Shown: piece after piece, positions 26,383-33,925 of the stretch
How the letters are laid out: every line of letters begins with the position of its first letter
How positions within the stretch are numbered: the stretch's first letter is position 1
Assembly (NCBI GenBank): GCA_964391365.1
Contig: CAYMKW010000004.1
Span: 1-61,766, forward strand
Source of the DNA: SXMI01 sp964391365
Lineage (GTDB): Bacteria; Actinomycetota; Acidimicrobiia; Acidimicrobiales; Microtrichaceae
Direction of reading: 5' to 3'
DNA: 61,766 bases
The notes under the pieces: generated by a model
What the model was told of the DNA's origin: nothing
What the model saw: only the letters and a program-made list of their open reading frames with translations
The model's database searches: none
Position numbers and translations under genes: made by a program

Positions 26383-27777
26383 GTGACCGCTGCACACGCC
26401 GACGCCCTCGTCCTGTTCGGGATCACCGGTGACCTGGCCTACAAGAAGCTCTTCCCGGCCCTGTACCACCTGGTGGAGAACGGCCGTGTCGACGGACCGA
26501 TCGTGGGGGTGGCCTCGACCGAGATGTCGATCGCCGACCTGCAGGCCCGGATCGTCGCCTCGCTCGGCGACTCGGACACGGCGATCGACGACCGGGTGCT
26601 GCAGGACCTGTTCGGTCGGCTCCACTACGTGTCGGGCGACTACCGCAACGATGCGACCTTCGATCAGGTGGCTGCGCTCGTGGAGGACTGCCACCTCCCG
26701 GTCTGCTACCTGGCGATCCCACCGTCGCTGTTCGCCACCGTCACCGAGGAACTCGCCCGGGTCGGTATCGCCGATCGGGCCCGGCTCGTGCTCGAGAAGC
26801 CGTTCGGCCGTGACCTCGAGTCGGCCCGGGAGCTGAACCGGATCGTGCTGGCCGCCGTTCCCGAGGAGCGCGTCTACAGGATCGACCACTTCATCGGGAA
26901 GGAGCCGGTGCTCAACCTGCTCGTCTTCCGGTTCGCGAACGCGCTCATGGAGCCGATCTGGAACCGGCGTCACGTCGCCCGTGTCGAGGTGACGATGGCC
27001 GAGGACTTCGGCGTGGAGGGGCGCGGCGGGTTCTACGACTCGGTCGGGGCGCTCCGCGACGTGGTGCAGAACCACCTGCTCCAGGTCGTCAGCCTGCTCG
27101 CCATGGAACCGCCCGTCTCCCTCGACTCCGACGCGCTGCGCGACGAGCACACGAAGGTGATCAGTGCCACGTCGATCAAGGACGTCTCCAAGGTGATCCG
27201 CGGTCAGTACGTCGGGTTCCGGGAGGAGGACGGCGTGGCGGCCGACTCCGACACGGAGACGTTCATCGCGATGGAGTTGGCGATCGACACCTGGCGCTGG
27301 GCCGGGGTGCCGTTCCTCATCCGGACGGGCAAGGCGCTGCCACAGACGGTCACCGAGGCCTGCGTGGTGCTCCACGGCCCACCGAAGCTGCTGTTCGCCG
27401 ACCAGGACGACCACGTGCAACCGAACCGGTTCCGGTTCCGCCTCGGACCCGACGCCATGGTGCAGCTCGAGCTGCAGTTCAAGGCACCGGGCGAGGAGAT
27501 GCGCAGCCGGACCGTCGACCTGGACGTCGACGGCCGCCTGGCCCCGTCCGGAGCGCCCGCATACGAGCGGCTGCTCGGTGATGTCATCGAGGGCGACGCC
27601 CGGCTGTTCGCCCGTCAGGACACCGTCGAGGAGTCCTGGCGGGTGGTCCAACCGATCCTGGACGACCCCCGTCCCGTCGTGCCCTACTTCCGTGACAGCT
27701 GGGGCCCGCCCGAGGCGTTCAGTGTCGTCCCCGGCGACGACGACTGGATCCCGAGCTCGGCACCGCACCCGGACTGA
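26383..27777 (+). CDS. zwf: Glucose-6-phosphate dehydrogenase
   Basis: First enzyme of the oxidative pentose-phosphate pathway; oxidises glucose 6-phosphate to the lactone with reduction of NADP+ or NAD+. The 464-residue protein has LFGITGDLAYKKLFPALYHL (a variant of the usual GASGDLAKRK cofactor motif) and the active-site signature RIDHFIGKEPVLNLLVFRFAN, in which His and Lys are catalytic. EKPFGRDLESA and PIWNRRHVARVEVTMAED are also typical. It stands alone here: no opcA, tal or tkt neighbour, and 23 kb from pgi-gnd-pgl-rpiA. Its last 59 bases overlap the convergent PIN-like gene. Confidence 0.95.
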   Translation: MTAAHADALVLFGITGDLAYKKLFPALYHLVENGRVDGPIVGVASTEMSIADLQARIVASLGDSDTAIDDRVLQDLFGRLHYVSGDYRNDATFDQVAALVEDCHLPVCYLAIPPSLFATVTEELARVGIADRARLVLEKPFGRDLESARELNRIVLAAVPEERVYRIDHFIGKEPVLNLLVFRFANALMEPIWNRRHVARVEVTMAEDFGVEGRGGFYDSVGALRDVVQNHLLQVVSLLAMEPPVSLDSDALRDEHTKVISATSIKDVSKVIRGQYVGFREEDGVAADSDTETFIAMELAIDTWRWAGVPFLIRTGKALPQTVTEACVVLHGPPKLLFADQDDHVQPNRFRFRLGPDAMVQLELQFKAPGEEMRSRTVDLDVDGRLAPSGAPAYERLLGDVIEGDARLFARQDTVEESWRVVQPILDDPRPVVPYFRDSWGPPEAFSVVPGDDDWIPSSAPHPD

Positions 27778-28201
27778 GGGGTGTCGCACCGGCCAGGTCG
27801 AAGCTGAACCGCTCGCCGACCCGGCTGAGTCGGGCGATCGGCAGCGCCGGGAGCGCCCGATCGGTGACGACCACCACCCGGTCGGCGTGGGCGGTCGCCG
27901 CCTCGGCGACCGCAGCGAGCCAGGCGTTCGTCCCGTCGCGCGTCCCCGCCGGGGCGCAGACGACGGCTCGTCCGACGATGTCCTCCTCGAACGCCGCCTG
28001 CTCCTCGTCGGGCAGCGCCCACTTGAGCGAGGGGTCGGCGACCACGGCGACCGTCACGTCCGGGTGCTCGCGGCGGAGGTCCCGGACGGCTGCGTGGAGC
28101 TGCGCCAGCGAGGGTGCGGTCCGTCGCCAGCCGGCCACCGTGTCGGCGTCGAGCAGGACGGTGGTCCGCTCGGCGGGTGGTCGTGGTGCGGGAGGGGTCA
28201 C
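27719..28201 (-). CDS. Putative PIN/NYN-like domain protein
   Basis: Protein of 160 residues, not assigned with certainty. It has the alternating strand-helix layout of PIN-like nucleases: TVLLDADTVAGW at the start, TVAVVADPSLKW in the middle, GTRDGTNAWLAAVAEAA and VVVVTDRALPALP near the end, with Asp residues at positions where NYN/PIN enzymes bind metal. The C-terminal 15 residues are basic and overlap zwf antisense. The GTG start is supported by a TACGTT box 6 bases upstream. It could be an RNase; a catalytic set cannot be proven by eye. Confidence 0.6.
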   Translation of the reverse strand: MTPPAPRPPAERTTVLLDADTVAGWRRTAPSLAQLHAAVRDLRREHPDVTVAVVADPSLKWALPDEEQAAFEEDIVGRAVVCAPAGTRDGTNAWLAAVAEAATAHADRVVVVTDRALPALPIARLSRVGERFSFDLAGATPLSPGAVPSSGSSRRRRGRH

Positions 28202-28207
28202 GGGAGG

Positions 28208-28213
28208 AACGTA
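28208..28213 (-). promoter_or_regulatory. -10 element (TACGTT) of the PIN-like gene
   Basis: Minus-strand TACGTT, 6 bases (CCTCCC), then GTG at 28201. It lies back to back with the TAGGAT box of the divergent DUF2252 gene inside a 39-base spacer. Confidence 0.6.
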
Positions 28214-28226
28214 CTCGCCCCACCCG

Positions 28227-28232
28227 TAGGAT
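28227..28232 (+). promoter_or_regulatory. -10 element (TAGGAT) of leaderless DUF2252 gene
   Basis: TAGGAT, 8 bases, then ATG at 28241. Thirteen bases separate it from the divergent -10 box, so upstream contacts for each promoter must lie over the other gene's start. Confidence 0.6.
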
Positions 28233-28240
28233 CTGCGGGC

Positions 28241-29728
28241 ATGTCGAACCCTTCAGATGCGGAACCACCCGTCCCTGCCGCTCCGGGCAACGCCCACCTC
28301 GCGCGGGGGTTCGCCGACGATCCGTCGGCCCCGTTGGCCGAGGGGTTCGCCCGGCCCTCGGTGGCGGAGCGCACCGAACGTGGGCGCTCCATCCGGACCC
28401 AGCAGCCGCGCAGCACCTGGGCGGACTGGGCGCCGGCGGCTGACCGGCCCGACCCGGTGGCGATCCTCGAGGGTCAGATCCCGAGCCGTCTGCAGGCGCT
28501 GATCCCCGAGCGGCACCGTCGGATGCTGGCGAGCCCCTTCGCCTTCTACCGCGGCGGAGCGGCGATCATGGCGGGTGACCTGGGCGCAGCGACCAACTCC
28601 GGTCTGGCCGTCCAGGCCTGCGGTGATGCCCACCTGGCGAACTTCGGCATGTTCGGTTCGCCCGAGCGGGCGCTCGTCTTCGACCTCAACGACTTCGACG
28701 AGACCCACCCCGGCCCCTTCGAGTGGGACGTGGTCCGCCTGGCCGTGAGCGCCGTGCTCATGGGCCGGGACCGGGGCTGGGACGATGCGGTCCAGGACCG
28801 GCTGGTCGACGCAGCGGTGCGGACCTACCGGACCGCCACCCGGGACTTCGCGCAGATGTCGAACGTCGACATCTGGTACTCGAGACTCACGGTGGACGAG
28901 ATCGAGCAGCACGAGACCGACGACCGGGATCGTCGTCGGATCGAGCGGGCGGCGGCCAAGGCCCGCGCCAACGACCTCCACCGGGCCGTCGAGAAGTTCA
29001 CCGAGGTCGTCGATGGCCGCCGGGTGTTCCGCGATGACCCGCCACTGTTGCACCGGATCGACTCGTTCTACGAGGGCGCCGACCGGGACCGCCTCCGGGA
29101 GGGGATCCGGACCTTCTTCCTGAGCTATCTCCAGACGCTCCCGAGCGACGTCCAGGTGCTCATGTCGCACTATCGGCTGCTCGACGAGGCGCTCAAGGTC
29201 GTCGGCGTCGGGAGTGTCGGCACCAGGTGCTTCGTGGCGCTCGGCGAGGGTCGGGACGACCAGGACCTGTACATCCTCCAGATCAAGGAGGCCCAGCAGT
29301 CGGTGCTGGCGCCGTACTGGCCCAGTCCTTTGTGGGCGGAGCAGCGCTCCGAGGGCCAGCGGGTCGTCGACGGCCAGCGCATCATGCAGGCCGCCTCCGA
29401 CCCGCTCCTCGGATGGGCCCGGATGGGTCATCACGACTACTACCTGCGGCAGTTCCGCGACATGAAGGGTTCCGTCGACCTCACGAGGATCCGCGTCGAG
29501 GAGGCGGAGCACTACCTGGGAAGGTGTGGCTGGACGCTCGCCCGGGCGCATGCCCGCTCGGGCGACGTCGTCGCCGTGGCGGGCTACCTGGGCAACGGAG
29601 ACGTCTTCGACCGGTCGATGGTGCAGTTCTCCCGTACCTACGCGGACCAGGTGGAGCGGGACTACGAGGCGTTCGCCGAGGCGGCCAGCTCCGGTCGCAT
29701 CGAGGTGGCGCCGGACCCGGCCGCCTGA
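28241..29728 (+). CDS. DUF2252 domain protein
   Basis: Protein of 495 residues matching the DUF2252 family along its whole length: MLASPFAFYRGGAAIMAGDL, CGDAHLANFGMFG, LVFDLNDFDETHPGPFEWDV and VGVGSVGTRCFVALGEG. The motifs GDAHLxNFG and FDLNDFDE resemble the catalytic and metal sites of kinase-like (APH/choline kinase fold) proteins, so a phosphotransferase role is possible; no function is established. The reading frame is open far upstream, but ATG 28241 is supported by the TAGGAT box. The last 67 bases overlap the convergent desaturase gene. Confidence 0.88.
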   Translation: MSNPSDAEPPVPAAPGNAHLARGFADDPSAPLAEGFARPSVAERTERGRSIRTQQPRSTWADWAPAADRPDPVAILEGQIPSRLQALIPERHRRMLASPFAFYRGGAAIMAGDLGAATNSGLAVQACGDAHLANFGMFGSPERALVFDLNDFDETHPGPFEWDVVRLAVSAVLMGRDRGWDDAVQDRLVDAAVRTYRTATRDFAQMSNVDIWYSRLTVDEIEQHETDDRDRRRIERAAAKARANDLHRAVEKFTEVVDGRRVFRDDPPLLHRIDSFYEGADRDRLREGIRTFFLSYLQTLPSDVQVLMSHYRLLDEALKVVGVGSVGTRCFVALGEGRDDQDLYILQIKEAQQSVLAPYWPSPLWAEQRSEGQRVVDGQRIMQAASDPLLGWARMGHHDYYLRQFRDMKGSVDLTRIRVEEAEHYLGRCGWTLARAHARSGDVVAVAGYLGNGDVFDRSMVQFSRTYADQVERDYEAFAEAASSGRIEVAPDPAA

Positions 29729-30894
29729 TCCGCCAGTTCCCGGTGGCGCTGGTAGGCCCAACCGGGGCCCCGGAGCACGAACGAGAGGCGATCGTTCCAC
29801 GAGTCGGCTCCGGCCACGTCGTGGAGCATGGATGTGTGCTCGTGGGTGGCGATCCGCAGCGGGTTGTAGGTGTCGATGTTCGTGGTGAGCCCGTACACGA
29901 CGGGCTCCTCGTCGACCTCCGGGGCGAAGGTTCCGAACAGGCGATCCCAGATGATGAGGATGCCGCCGTGGTTGCGGTCGATGTACCGGAGGTTGCTGCC
30001 GTGGTGGACCCGGTGGTGGGAGGCCGAGTTGAACCAGCGTTCGAACGGGCCGATCCGGTCGATCGCATCGGTGTGGATCCAGAACTGGTAGATCAGGTTG
30101 ATCGCCCGTGACTGCTGGATGATGTGCGGCCGGACGCCCAGCAGGGCCAGCACTCCGTAGGGGACGAACGTCCCGAGGGCATCGGCCACCGGCTGACGCA
30201 GTGCGGTCGACAGGTTGTACCGCTCGCTCGAGTGGTGGACCACGTGGATGGCCCACATGTACCGACTCGTGTGCATGAACCGGTGGTTCCAGTAGTAGAT
30301 GAAGTCCCACCCGACGAGCGCTGCGGCCCATGCGAGCGGGCCCTCGCCCAGATCCGGTCCCGGCCGACGTTCGAAGAGTCGCTTCGCCGTGGTGTGGGCG
30401 GCCAGCGTCCCGCAGACCGAGGCGCCGGCGGCCGCGACCGCCGCCACGGCGCCCGACCCGGCCACGCGGCGGGCTCGGGCGGCGATCCGACGCCACCTCC
30501 GGGGCTCGTCGGCAGGATCGGACGGGTCGACCGCCATCTCCGGCGGCGCCCCGGCCGGAGGAACCTCACCCGCCTCGAGCCCGCTGGCCCGTGCCTCCGC
30601 CAACCGCACGGTCACGTCGGCCGCAACGGTCGCCGCAACGGCCGCACCGGCGGCGCCCAGGACGAGCCGTCGTCGCCGGGAGTCGACCAGGTCGAGTCGT
30701 TGGACGACCTTGGGGAGGACGAACGGGGCGACCAGACTGGCCGTGCCCATCGTCAGGCTCGCGAGCGTGTCGGGCCAGGTGTAGTCCCCGGCCGTCGTGG
30801 TGCCGGTCCGCCGCTCCCGTCGGGCGTGGTGGAGCGCCTCGGCGGCCATGGCGCCGAAGTAGAAGGGGACGGCTGCGACGCTCAGATCGACCAC
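29662..30894 (-). CDS. Sterol desaturase/fatty acid hydroxylase family membrane protein
   Basis: Integral membrane diiron-type oxygenase of 410 residues. The His clusters of the family are clear: YYWNHRFMHTSRYMW, IHVVHHSSERYN, and SASHHRVHHGSN, with a further His set near IATHEHTSMLHD. Several hydrophobic segments lie in the N-terminal half, together with an Ala/Pro-rich linker of about 60 residues (about 80-140) not usual in the family. The GTG start at 30894 is placed by a TACCCT box 7 bases upstream; upstream open frame has no other support. Substrate may be a fatty acid, carotenoid or sterol-like lipid. Confidence 0.87.
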   Translation of the reverse strand: MVDLSVAAVPFYFGAMAAEALHHARRERRTGTTTAGDYTWPDTLASLTMGTASLVAPFVLPKVVQRLDLVDSRRRRLVLGAAGAAVAATVAADVTVRLAEARASGLEAGEVPPAGAPPEMAVDPSDPADEPRRWRRIAARARRVAGSGAVAAVAAAGASVCGTLAAHTTAKRLFERRPGPDLGEGPLAWAAALVGWDFIYYWNHRFMHTSRYMWAIHVVHHSSERYNLSTALRQPVADALGTFVPYGVLALLGVRPHIIQQSRAINLIYQFWIHTDAIDRIGPFERWFNSASHHRVHHGSNLRYIDRNHGGILIIWDRLFGTFAPEVDEEPVVYGLTTNIDTYNPLRIATHEHTSMLHDVAGADSWNDRLSFVLRGPGWAYQRHRELADQAAGSGATSMRPELAASANAS

Positions 30895-30901
30895 GGGTCG
30901 G

Positions 30902-30907
30902 AGGGTA
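30902..30907 (-). promoter_or_regulatory. -10 element (TACCCT) of leaderless sterol-desaturase-like gene
   Basis: Minus-strand TACCCT, 7 bases, then GTG at 30894. It lies just outside the 3' end of the upstream metallopeptidase gene (stop at 30909). Confidence 0.55.
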
Positions 30908-30908
30908 C

Positions 30909-32099
30909 TCAGACGGTGCCGATGGGGCCCAGTAGTTCGCTCTGGAACCGGACCGGCGGAGCGCGCAGTGCCGAGAGCAGCGAGCCGCCCGGGAGTGAGT
31001 AGGCGTCGGCCGCTCCCACGTCCACGAGGTAGCCCAGATCGGCGAGCGCGCGGATCGTGAGGCGGCTCATGGGGTTCGACCCGGTGTCGATGAACCCGGT
31101 CATGAGTTCGTTGTCGAACACCGACTCCCGCCAGTGGGAGTCGGCCGTGCCCGGTCCGCCGGTGGCCTCGACCGGCACGGTTCCGGTCCGTCCCAGGGTG
31201 GACCACTCCGCCCCGGCCCTGGCCCCGACGAAACGCGGGTCCGCGGTCCCGGCCCCGGTGATCAGTGATCCGGTCGGGATCGAGTCCCACAGGGTGCCGA
31301 TGCCCAGGACGTGCCCCATCTCGTGGACGATGACGTCGTCCAGGGTGCCGCTGGCGACCAGGTCCCCGATGTCGGCCACGTCGAACTCCATCACCCCGAA
31401 GCGGGCGAGGCGGTCGCCGGTGGCGATCAGGCAGGGTCCCGCCCGGGCGAGGACCCCGCCGTCGCCGTCGATGGCGGTGGTCGAGATGTCGATCACGACG
31501 TCGTCGACGATCCCGGACAACGCCCCGTTGGTCGCTCCGCAGGCGTTCTCGCCGATGCTGACCGAGGCCGACGGCACGCCGGCGACGAGCACCGACTCCC
31601 AGCGCGCCTCGGCGGCGTCGAAGGCGGTCTGGGCCTCGGGTGCCAGCGGGCTCTGCGGCCGGAGGACCACGTCGTAGGTCTCGGTGGGTCCGGGGGAGGC
31701 CGAGAAGGCGACGGTCGCCGACGCGGTCTCGCTTCCGTCGCTCACGCTCAGTCTCACGACCAGCGGACCCGTCGTGCCGACGCCGACGTTGCGGCTCCGG
31801 GTGCCCTGACAGTCGGGCAGGGTGAGCTCGACGTCCCCGTCGTCCTCGACGTCGAGGGTGCAGGTCAGCGCGTTGCCCTGCGGGTCGGCCACCGTCCAGG
31901 AGAAGGGGACCAGCGCCGGGGTCGTGACGGCGGCGAACGGTGTCGTGAACGACGTGATCACCGGTGCCGTCCCCGTGAGCACGGTCGTCGTGGTCGTGGA
32001 CGTGGTGCCGGGACCGGCGGGCATGGGGGCGCAGGCGACCAGGACAGCCGCCGTGGCGACGATCGTGGCCGTGATCGTGGTCGTTCGCATCCGCTGCAT
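30909..32099 (-). CDS. Leishmanolysin-like zinc metallopeptidase lipoprotein
   Basis: Secreted protein of 396 residues. The signal sequence ends in a lipobox-like LVAC (Cys near residue 23), followed by a Thr-rich linker. A beta-rich segment of about 100 residues, Ig- or PKD-like, precedes the peptidase domain. The zinc site is VIVHEMGHVLGIGTLWD (HExxHxxGxx) and the C-terminal segment NELMTGFIDTGSNPMSRLTIRALADLGY matches the leishmanolysin-type metzincins, including the Met-turn region. ATG 32099 is chosen; ATG 32090 would also leave a full signal peptide. Confidence 0.85.
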   Translation of the reverse strand: MQRMRTTTITATIVATAAVLVACAPMPAGPGTTSTTTTTVLTGTAPVITSFTTPFAAVTTPALVPFSWTVADPQGNALTCTLDVEDDGDVELTLPDCQGTRSRNVGVGTTGPLVVRLSVSDGSETASATVAFSASPGPTETYDVVLRPQSPLAPEAQTAFDAAEARWESVLVAGVPSASVSIGENACGATNGALSGIVDDVVIDISTTAIDGDGGVLARAGPCLIATGDRLARFGVMEFDVADIGDLVASGTLDDVIVHEMGHVLGIGTLWDSIPTGSLITGAGTADPRFVGARAGAEWSTLGRTGTVPVEATGGPGTADSHWRESVFDNELMTGFIDTGSNPMSRLTIRALADLGYLVDVGAADAYSLPGGSLLSALRAPPVRFQSELLGPIGTV

Positions 32100-32173
32100 C
32101 CTGCCCCCGTTCGGACGGCACCGTCGACGTTGCGTCTCCAGTCTGCCCCGGAGGAGCCGGTGGCGTCGTGTCC

Positions 32174-32179
32174 TAGGAT
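32174..32179 (+). promoter_or_regulatory. Probable -10 element (TAGGAT) for the class III aminotransferase gene
   Basis: TAGGAT lies 44 bases before the ATG at 32224, giving a leader of about 37 bases that contains GGAGG. The same hexamer serves the DUF2252 gene. Confidence 0.45.
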
Positions 32180-32223
32180 TGGGTGATCGTCCCGGCCGGG
32201 CCGGGCAGGACTTGGAGGCCGAC

Positions 32224-33564
32224 ATGGAGCGATCGCGGGGCGTGCCCGCCGACGGGAACCGGGTGGTGTTCACGTCCTGGTCGGCGCAGAACCACGTGTC
32301 CCAACTCGAGATCACCGCAGCGGACGGACCGTGGATCGTGGACCCCGAGGGTCGGCGGTTCCTGGACCTCGGTTCCCAGCTCGTCAACGTCAACCTGGGC
32401 CACCAGCACCCACGACTGGTCGAGGCCGTCCGCCGTCAGTCCGAACGGCTCTGTACCGCTGCCCCGTCGTTCGCCGTCGGCGTGCGCACCGAGGCGGCCC
32501 GGATGATCGTCGAGCGTTCACCCGAGGGCATGGAGCGGGTCTTCTTCACCAACGGCGGTGCCGAGGCGAACGAGAACGCCGTGCGGATGGCGCGCCTGCA
32601 CACCGGGCGGCAGAAGGTGCTGGCCACCTACCGCAGCTACCACGGTGCGACGGCGACGGCGATCACGCTGACGGGCGAGCCCCGACGGTGGCCGTCCGAG
32701 CCGGGTGTGCCGGGAATCGTCCACTTCCACGGCCCGTACCCCTACCGGTCCCCGTTCCACGCCACGAACGACGTCGAGGAGTGCGAACGGGCGCTCGAGC
32801 ACCTCGAGCAGACGGTGCAGTTCGAGGGACCGCACACGATCGCTGCGATCCTCCTCGAGACGGTGGTCGGCACCAACGGCGTGCTGGTGCCGCCCGATGG
32901 GTACCTCGCCGGTGTGCGCGACCTGTGCGACCGTCACGGGATCCTCATGATCGCCGACGAGGTGATGGTCGGCTTCGGTCGGGTCGGCGAGTGGTTCGCC
33001 GTCGACCACTGGGACGTCGCCCCCGACCTCATCTGCTTCGCCAAGGGGGTCAACTCCGGTTACGTGCCGCTCGGGGGCGTGGTGATCTCCGCCGAGGTCG
33101 CAGCCACGTTCGACGAGCGGCCGTTCCCGGGTGGGCTCACCTACAGCGGCCATCCGCTGGCCTGTGCCGTGGCCGTCGAGTCGATCCGGGTGTTCGAGGA
33201 CGAGGGGATCCTGGATCGGGTCCGCAAGGTCGGCGACGGTCTGTTGCGGCCCGAGCTCGAGGCCATCGCCGAGCGGCACCCGTCCGTCGGCGAGGTCCGC
33301 GGCCTGGGCATGTTCTTCGCCGTCGAACTGGTTCGGGACCGGTCGACCCGCGAGCCCCTCGTTCCGTTCAACGCCGCCGGCGCCGCCGCGGCCCCGATGG
33401 GCGAGTTCGCCGCGGCCTGCCGGGCGGGAGGCGTCTGGCCGTTCGTCAGCGGCAACCGGCTCCACGTGGCGCCGCCGCTGGTCACCTCGGACGACGACCT
33501 CCGGGTCGGGCTGGCGGCCGTGGACGCCGCCCTCGAGGTGGCCGACACGTACTCGGTGGGCTGA
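32224..33564 (+). CDS. Class III PLP-dependent aminotransferase
   Basis: Aminotransferase of 446 residues, fold type I, of the omega-amino acid:pyruvate/taurine:pyruvate group. Landmarks: FTNGGAEANENAVRMARLHTG (cofactor phosphate), YRSYHGATATAITLTG, IADEVMVGFGRVGEWFAVDHW (Asp to the PLP nitrogen) and FAKGVNSGYVPLGGVV, with Schiff-base Lys at residue 274. The final THxYSGHP-type segment reads TYSGHPLACAVAVESI. ATG 32224 has GGAGG upstream. The amine donor cannot be told; taurine, beta-alanine and diamines are all possible. Confidence 0.9.
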   Translation: MERSRGVPADGNRVVFTSWSAQNHVSQLEITAADGPWIVDPEGRRFLDLGSQLVNVNLGHQHPRLVEAVRRQSERLCTAAPSFAVGVRTEAARMIVERSPEGMERVFFTNGGAEANENAVRMARLHTGRQKVLATYRSYHGATATAITLTGEPRRWPSEPGVPGIVHFHGPYPYRSPFHATNDVEECERALEHLEQTVQFEGPHTIAAILLETVVGTNGVLVPPDGYLAGVRDLCDRHGILMIADEVMVGFGRVGEWFAVDHWDVAPDLICFAKGVNSGYVPLGGVVISAEVAATFDERPFPGGLTYSGHPLACAVAVESIRVFEDEGILDRVRKVGDGLLRPELEAIAERHPSVGEVRGLGMFFAVELVRDRSTREPLVPFNAAGAAAAPMGEFAAACRAGGVWPFVSGNRLHVAPPLVTSDDDLRVGLAAVDAALEVADTYSVG

Positions 33565-33602
33565 CCCTCCGGCGGGTCCTCGACGCCGTTCCGGGCACCC
33601 GT

Positions 33603-33618
33603 CCCCGGTGCGCCGGGG
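33603..33618. terminator. GC hairpin with TGCG loop between aminotransferase and cold-shock genes
   Basis: CCCCGG, loop TGCG, CCGGGG, 38 bases after the aminotransferase stop. No T-tract. Second of three intergenic hairpins with the same tetraloop. Confidence 0.45.
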
Positions 33619-33650
33619 CCCCGTGACCGGGAGGGGTCCCGGGCGTGCTG

Positions 33651-33656
33651 TAGGGT
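33651..33656 (+). promoter_or_regulatory. Probable -10 element (TAGGGT) of the cold-shock gene
   Basis: TAGGGT about 70 bases before the cold-shock start. The leader of about 58 bases would contain the hairpin at 33673-33691, as expected of csp mRNAs, which are often controlled through their 5' leader. Confidence 0.45.
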
Positions 33657-33672
33657 GCGGACACCATTGAGT

Positions 33673-33691
33673 GCGGGACGGTCCGTCCCGC
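33673..33691 (+). promoter_or_regulatory. Hairpin in the cold-shock gene leader
   Basis: GCGGGAC, loop GGTCC, GTCCCGC: a 7-bp perfect stem 30 bases before the start codon. It may affect stability or translation of the leader. The following A-rich stretch (GAAAAGCAGAAACGAG) is rare in this GC-rich window. Confidence 0.5.
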
Positions 33692-33721
33692 GTGTTGCGA
33701 AAAGCAGAAACGAGTAGTGCC

Positions 33722-33925
33722 GTGCCAACCGGAACCGTGAAGTTCTTCAACTCCGAGAAGGGCTACGGCTTCATCAGCCGTGACGACGACTCGGGCGACA
33801 TCTTCGTCCACTTCTCCAAGATCGCCGGCACCGGCTACCGCAACCTCGAAGAGGGCCAGCGGGTCTAGTTCGAGGTCGGGCCCGGACGCAAGGGCGACGA
33901 AGCCCTCGACGTCCGTGTCGTCTGA
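33722..33925 (+). pseudogene. CspA-family cold-shock protein with in-frame amber stop at codon 49
   Basis: Single-stranded nucleic acid-binding cold-shock protein, normally 67 residues here. RNP1 (KGYGFI) and RNP2 (DIFVHF) are intact in TVKFFNSEKGYGFISRDD and GDIFVHFSKI. After EEGQRV the codon expected to be GAG (Glu) is TAG (33866-33868). Beyond it the frame continues as a perfect family tail, FEVGPGRKGDEALDVRVV, to TGA at 33923-33925. A single G-to-T change explains it. The 48-residue product would lack the last beta strands and probably not fold. A base-calling error, a real nonsense mutation or readthrough are the options; the intact tail suggests the change is recent or false. Confidence 0.85.

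Noticed and set aside
33866..33868. TAG as a recoded (pyrrolysine-type) codon in the cold-shock gene
   Set aside because: No pyl genes are seen, the conserved residue is Glu, one base change gives GAG, and TAG is used as an ordinary stop elsewhere (for example 35208-35210).
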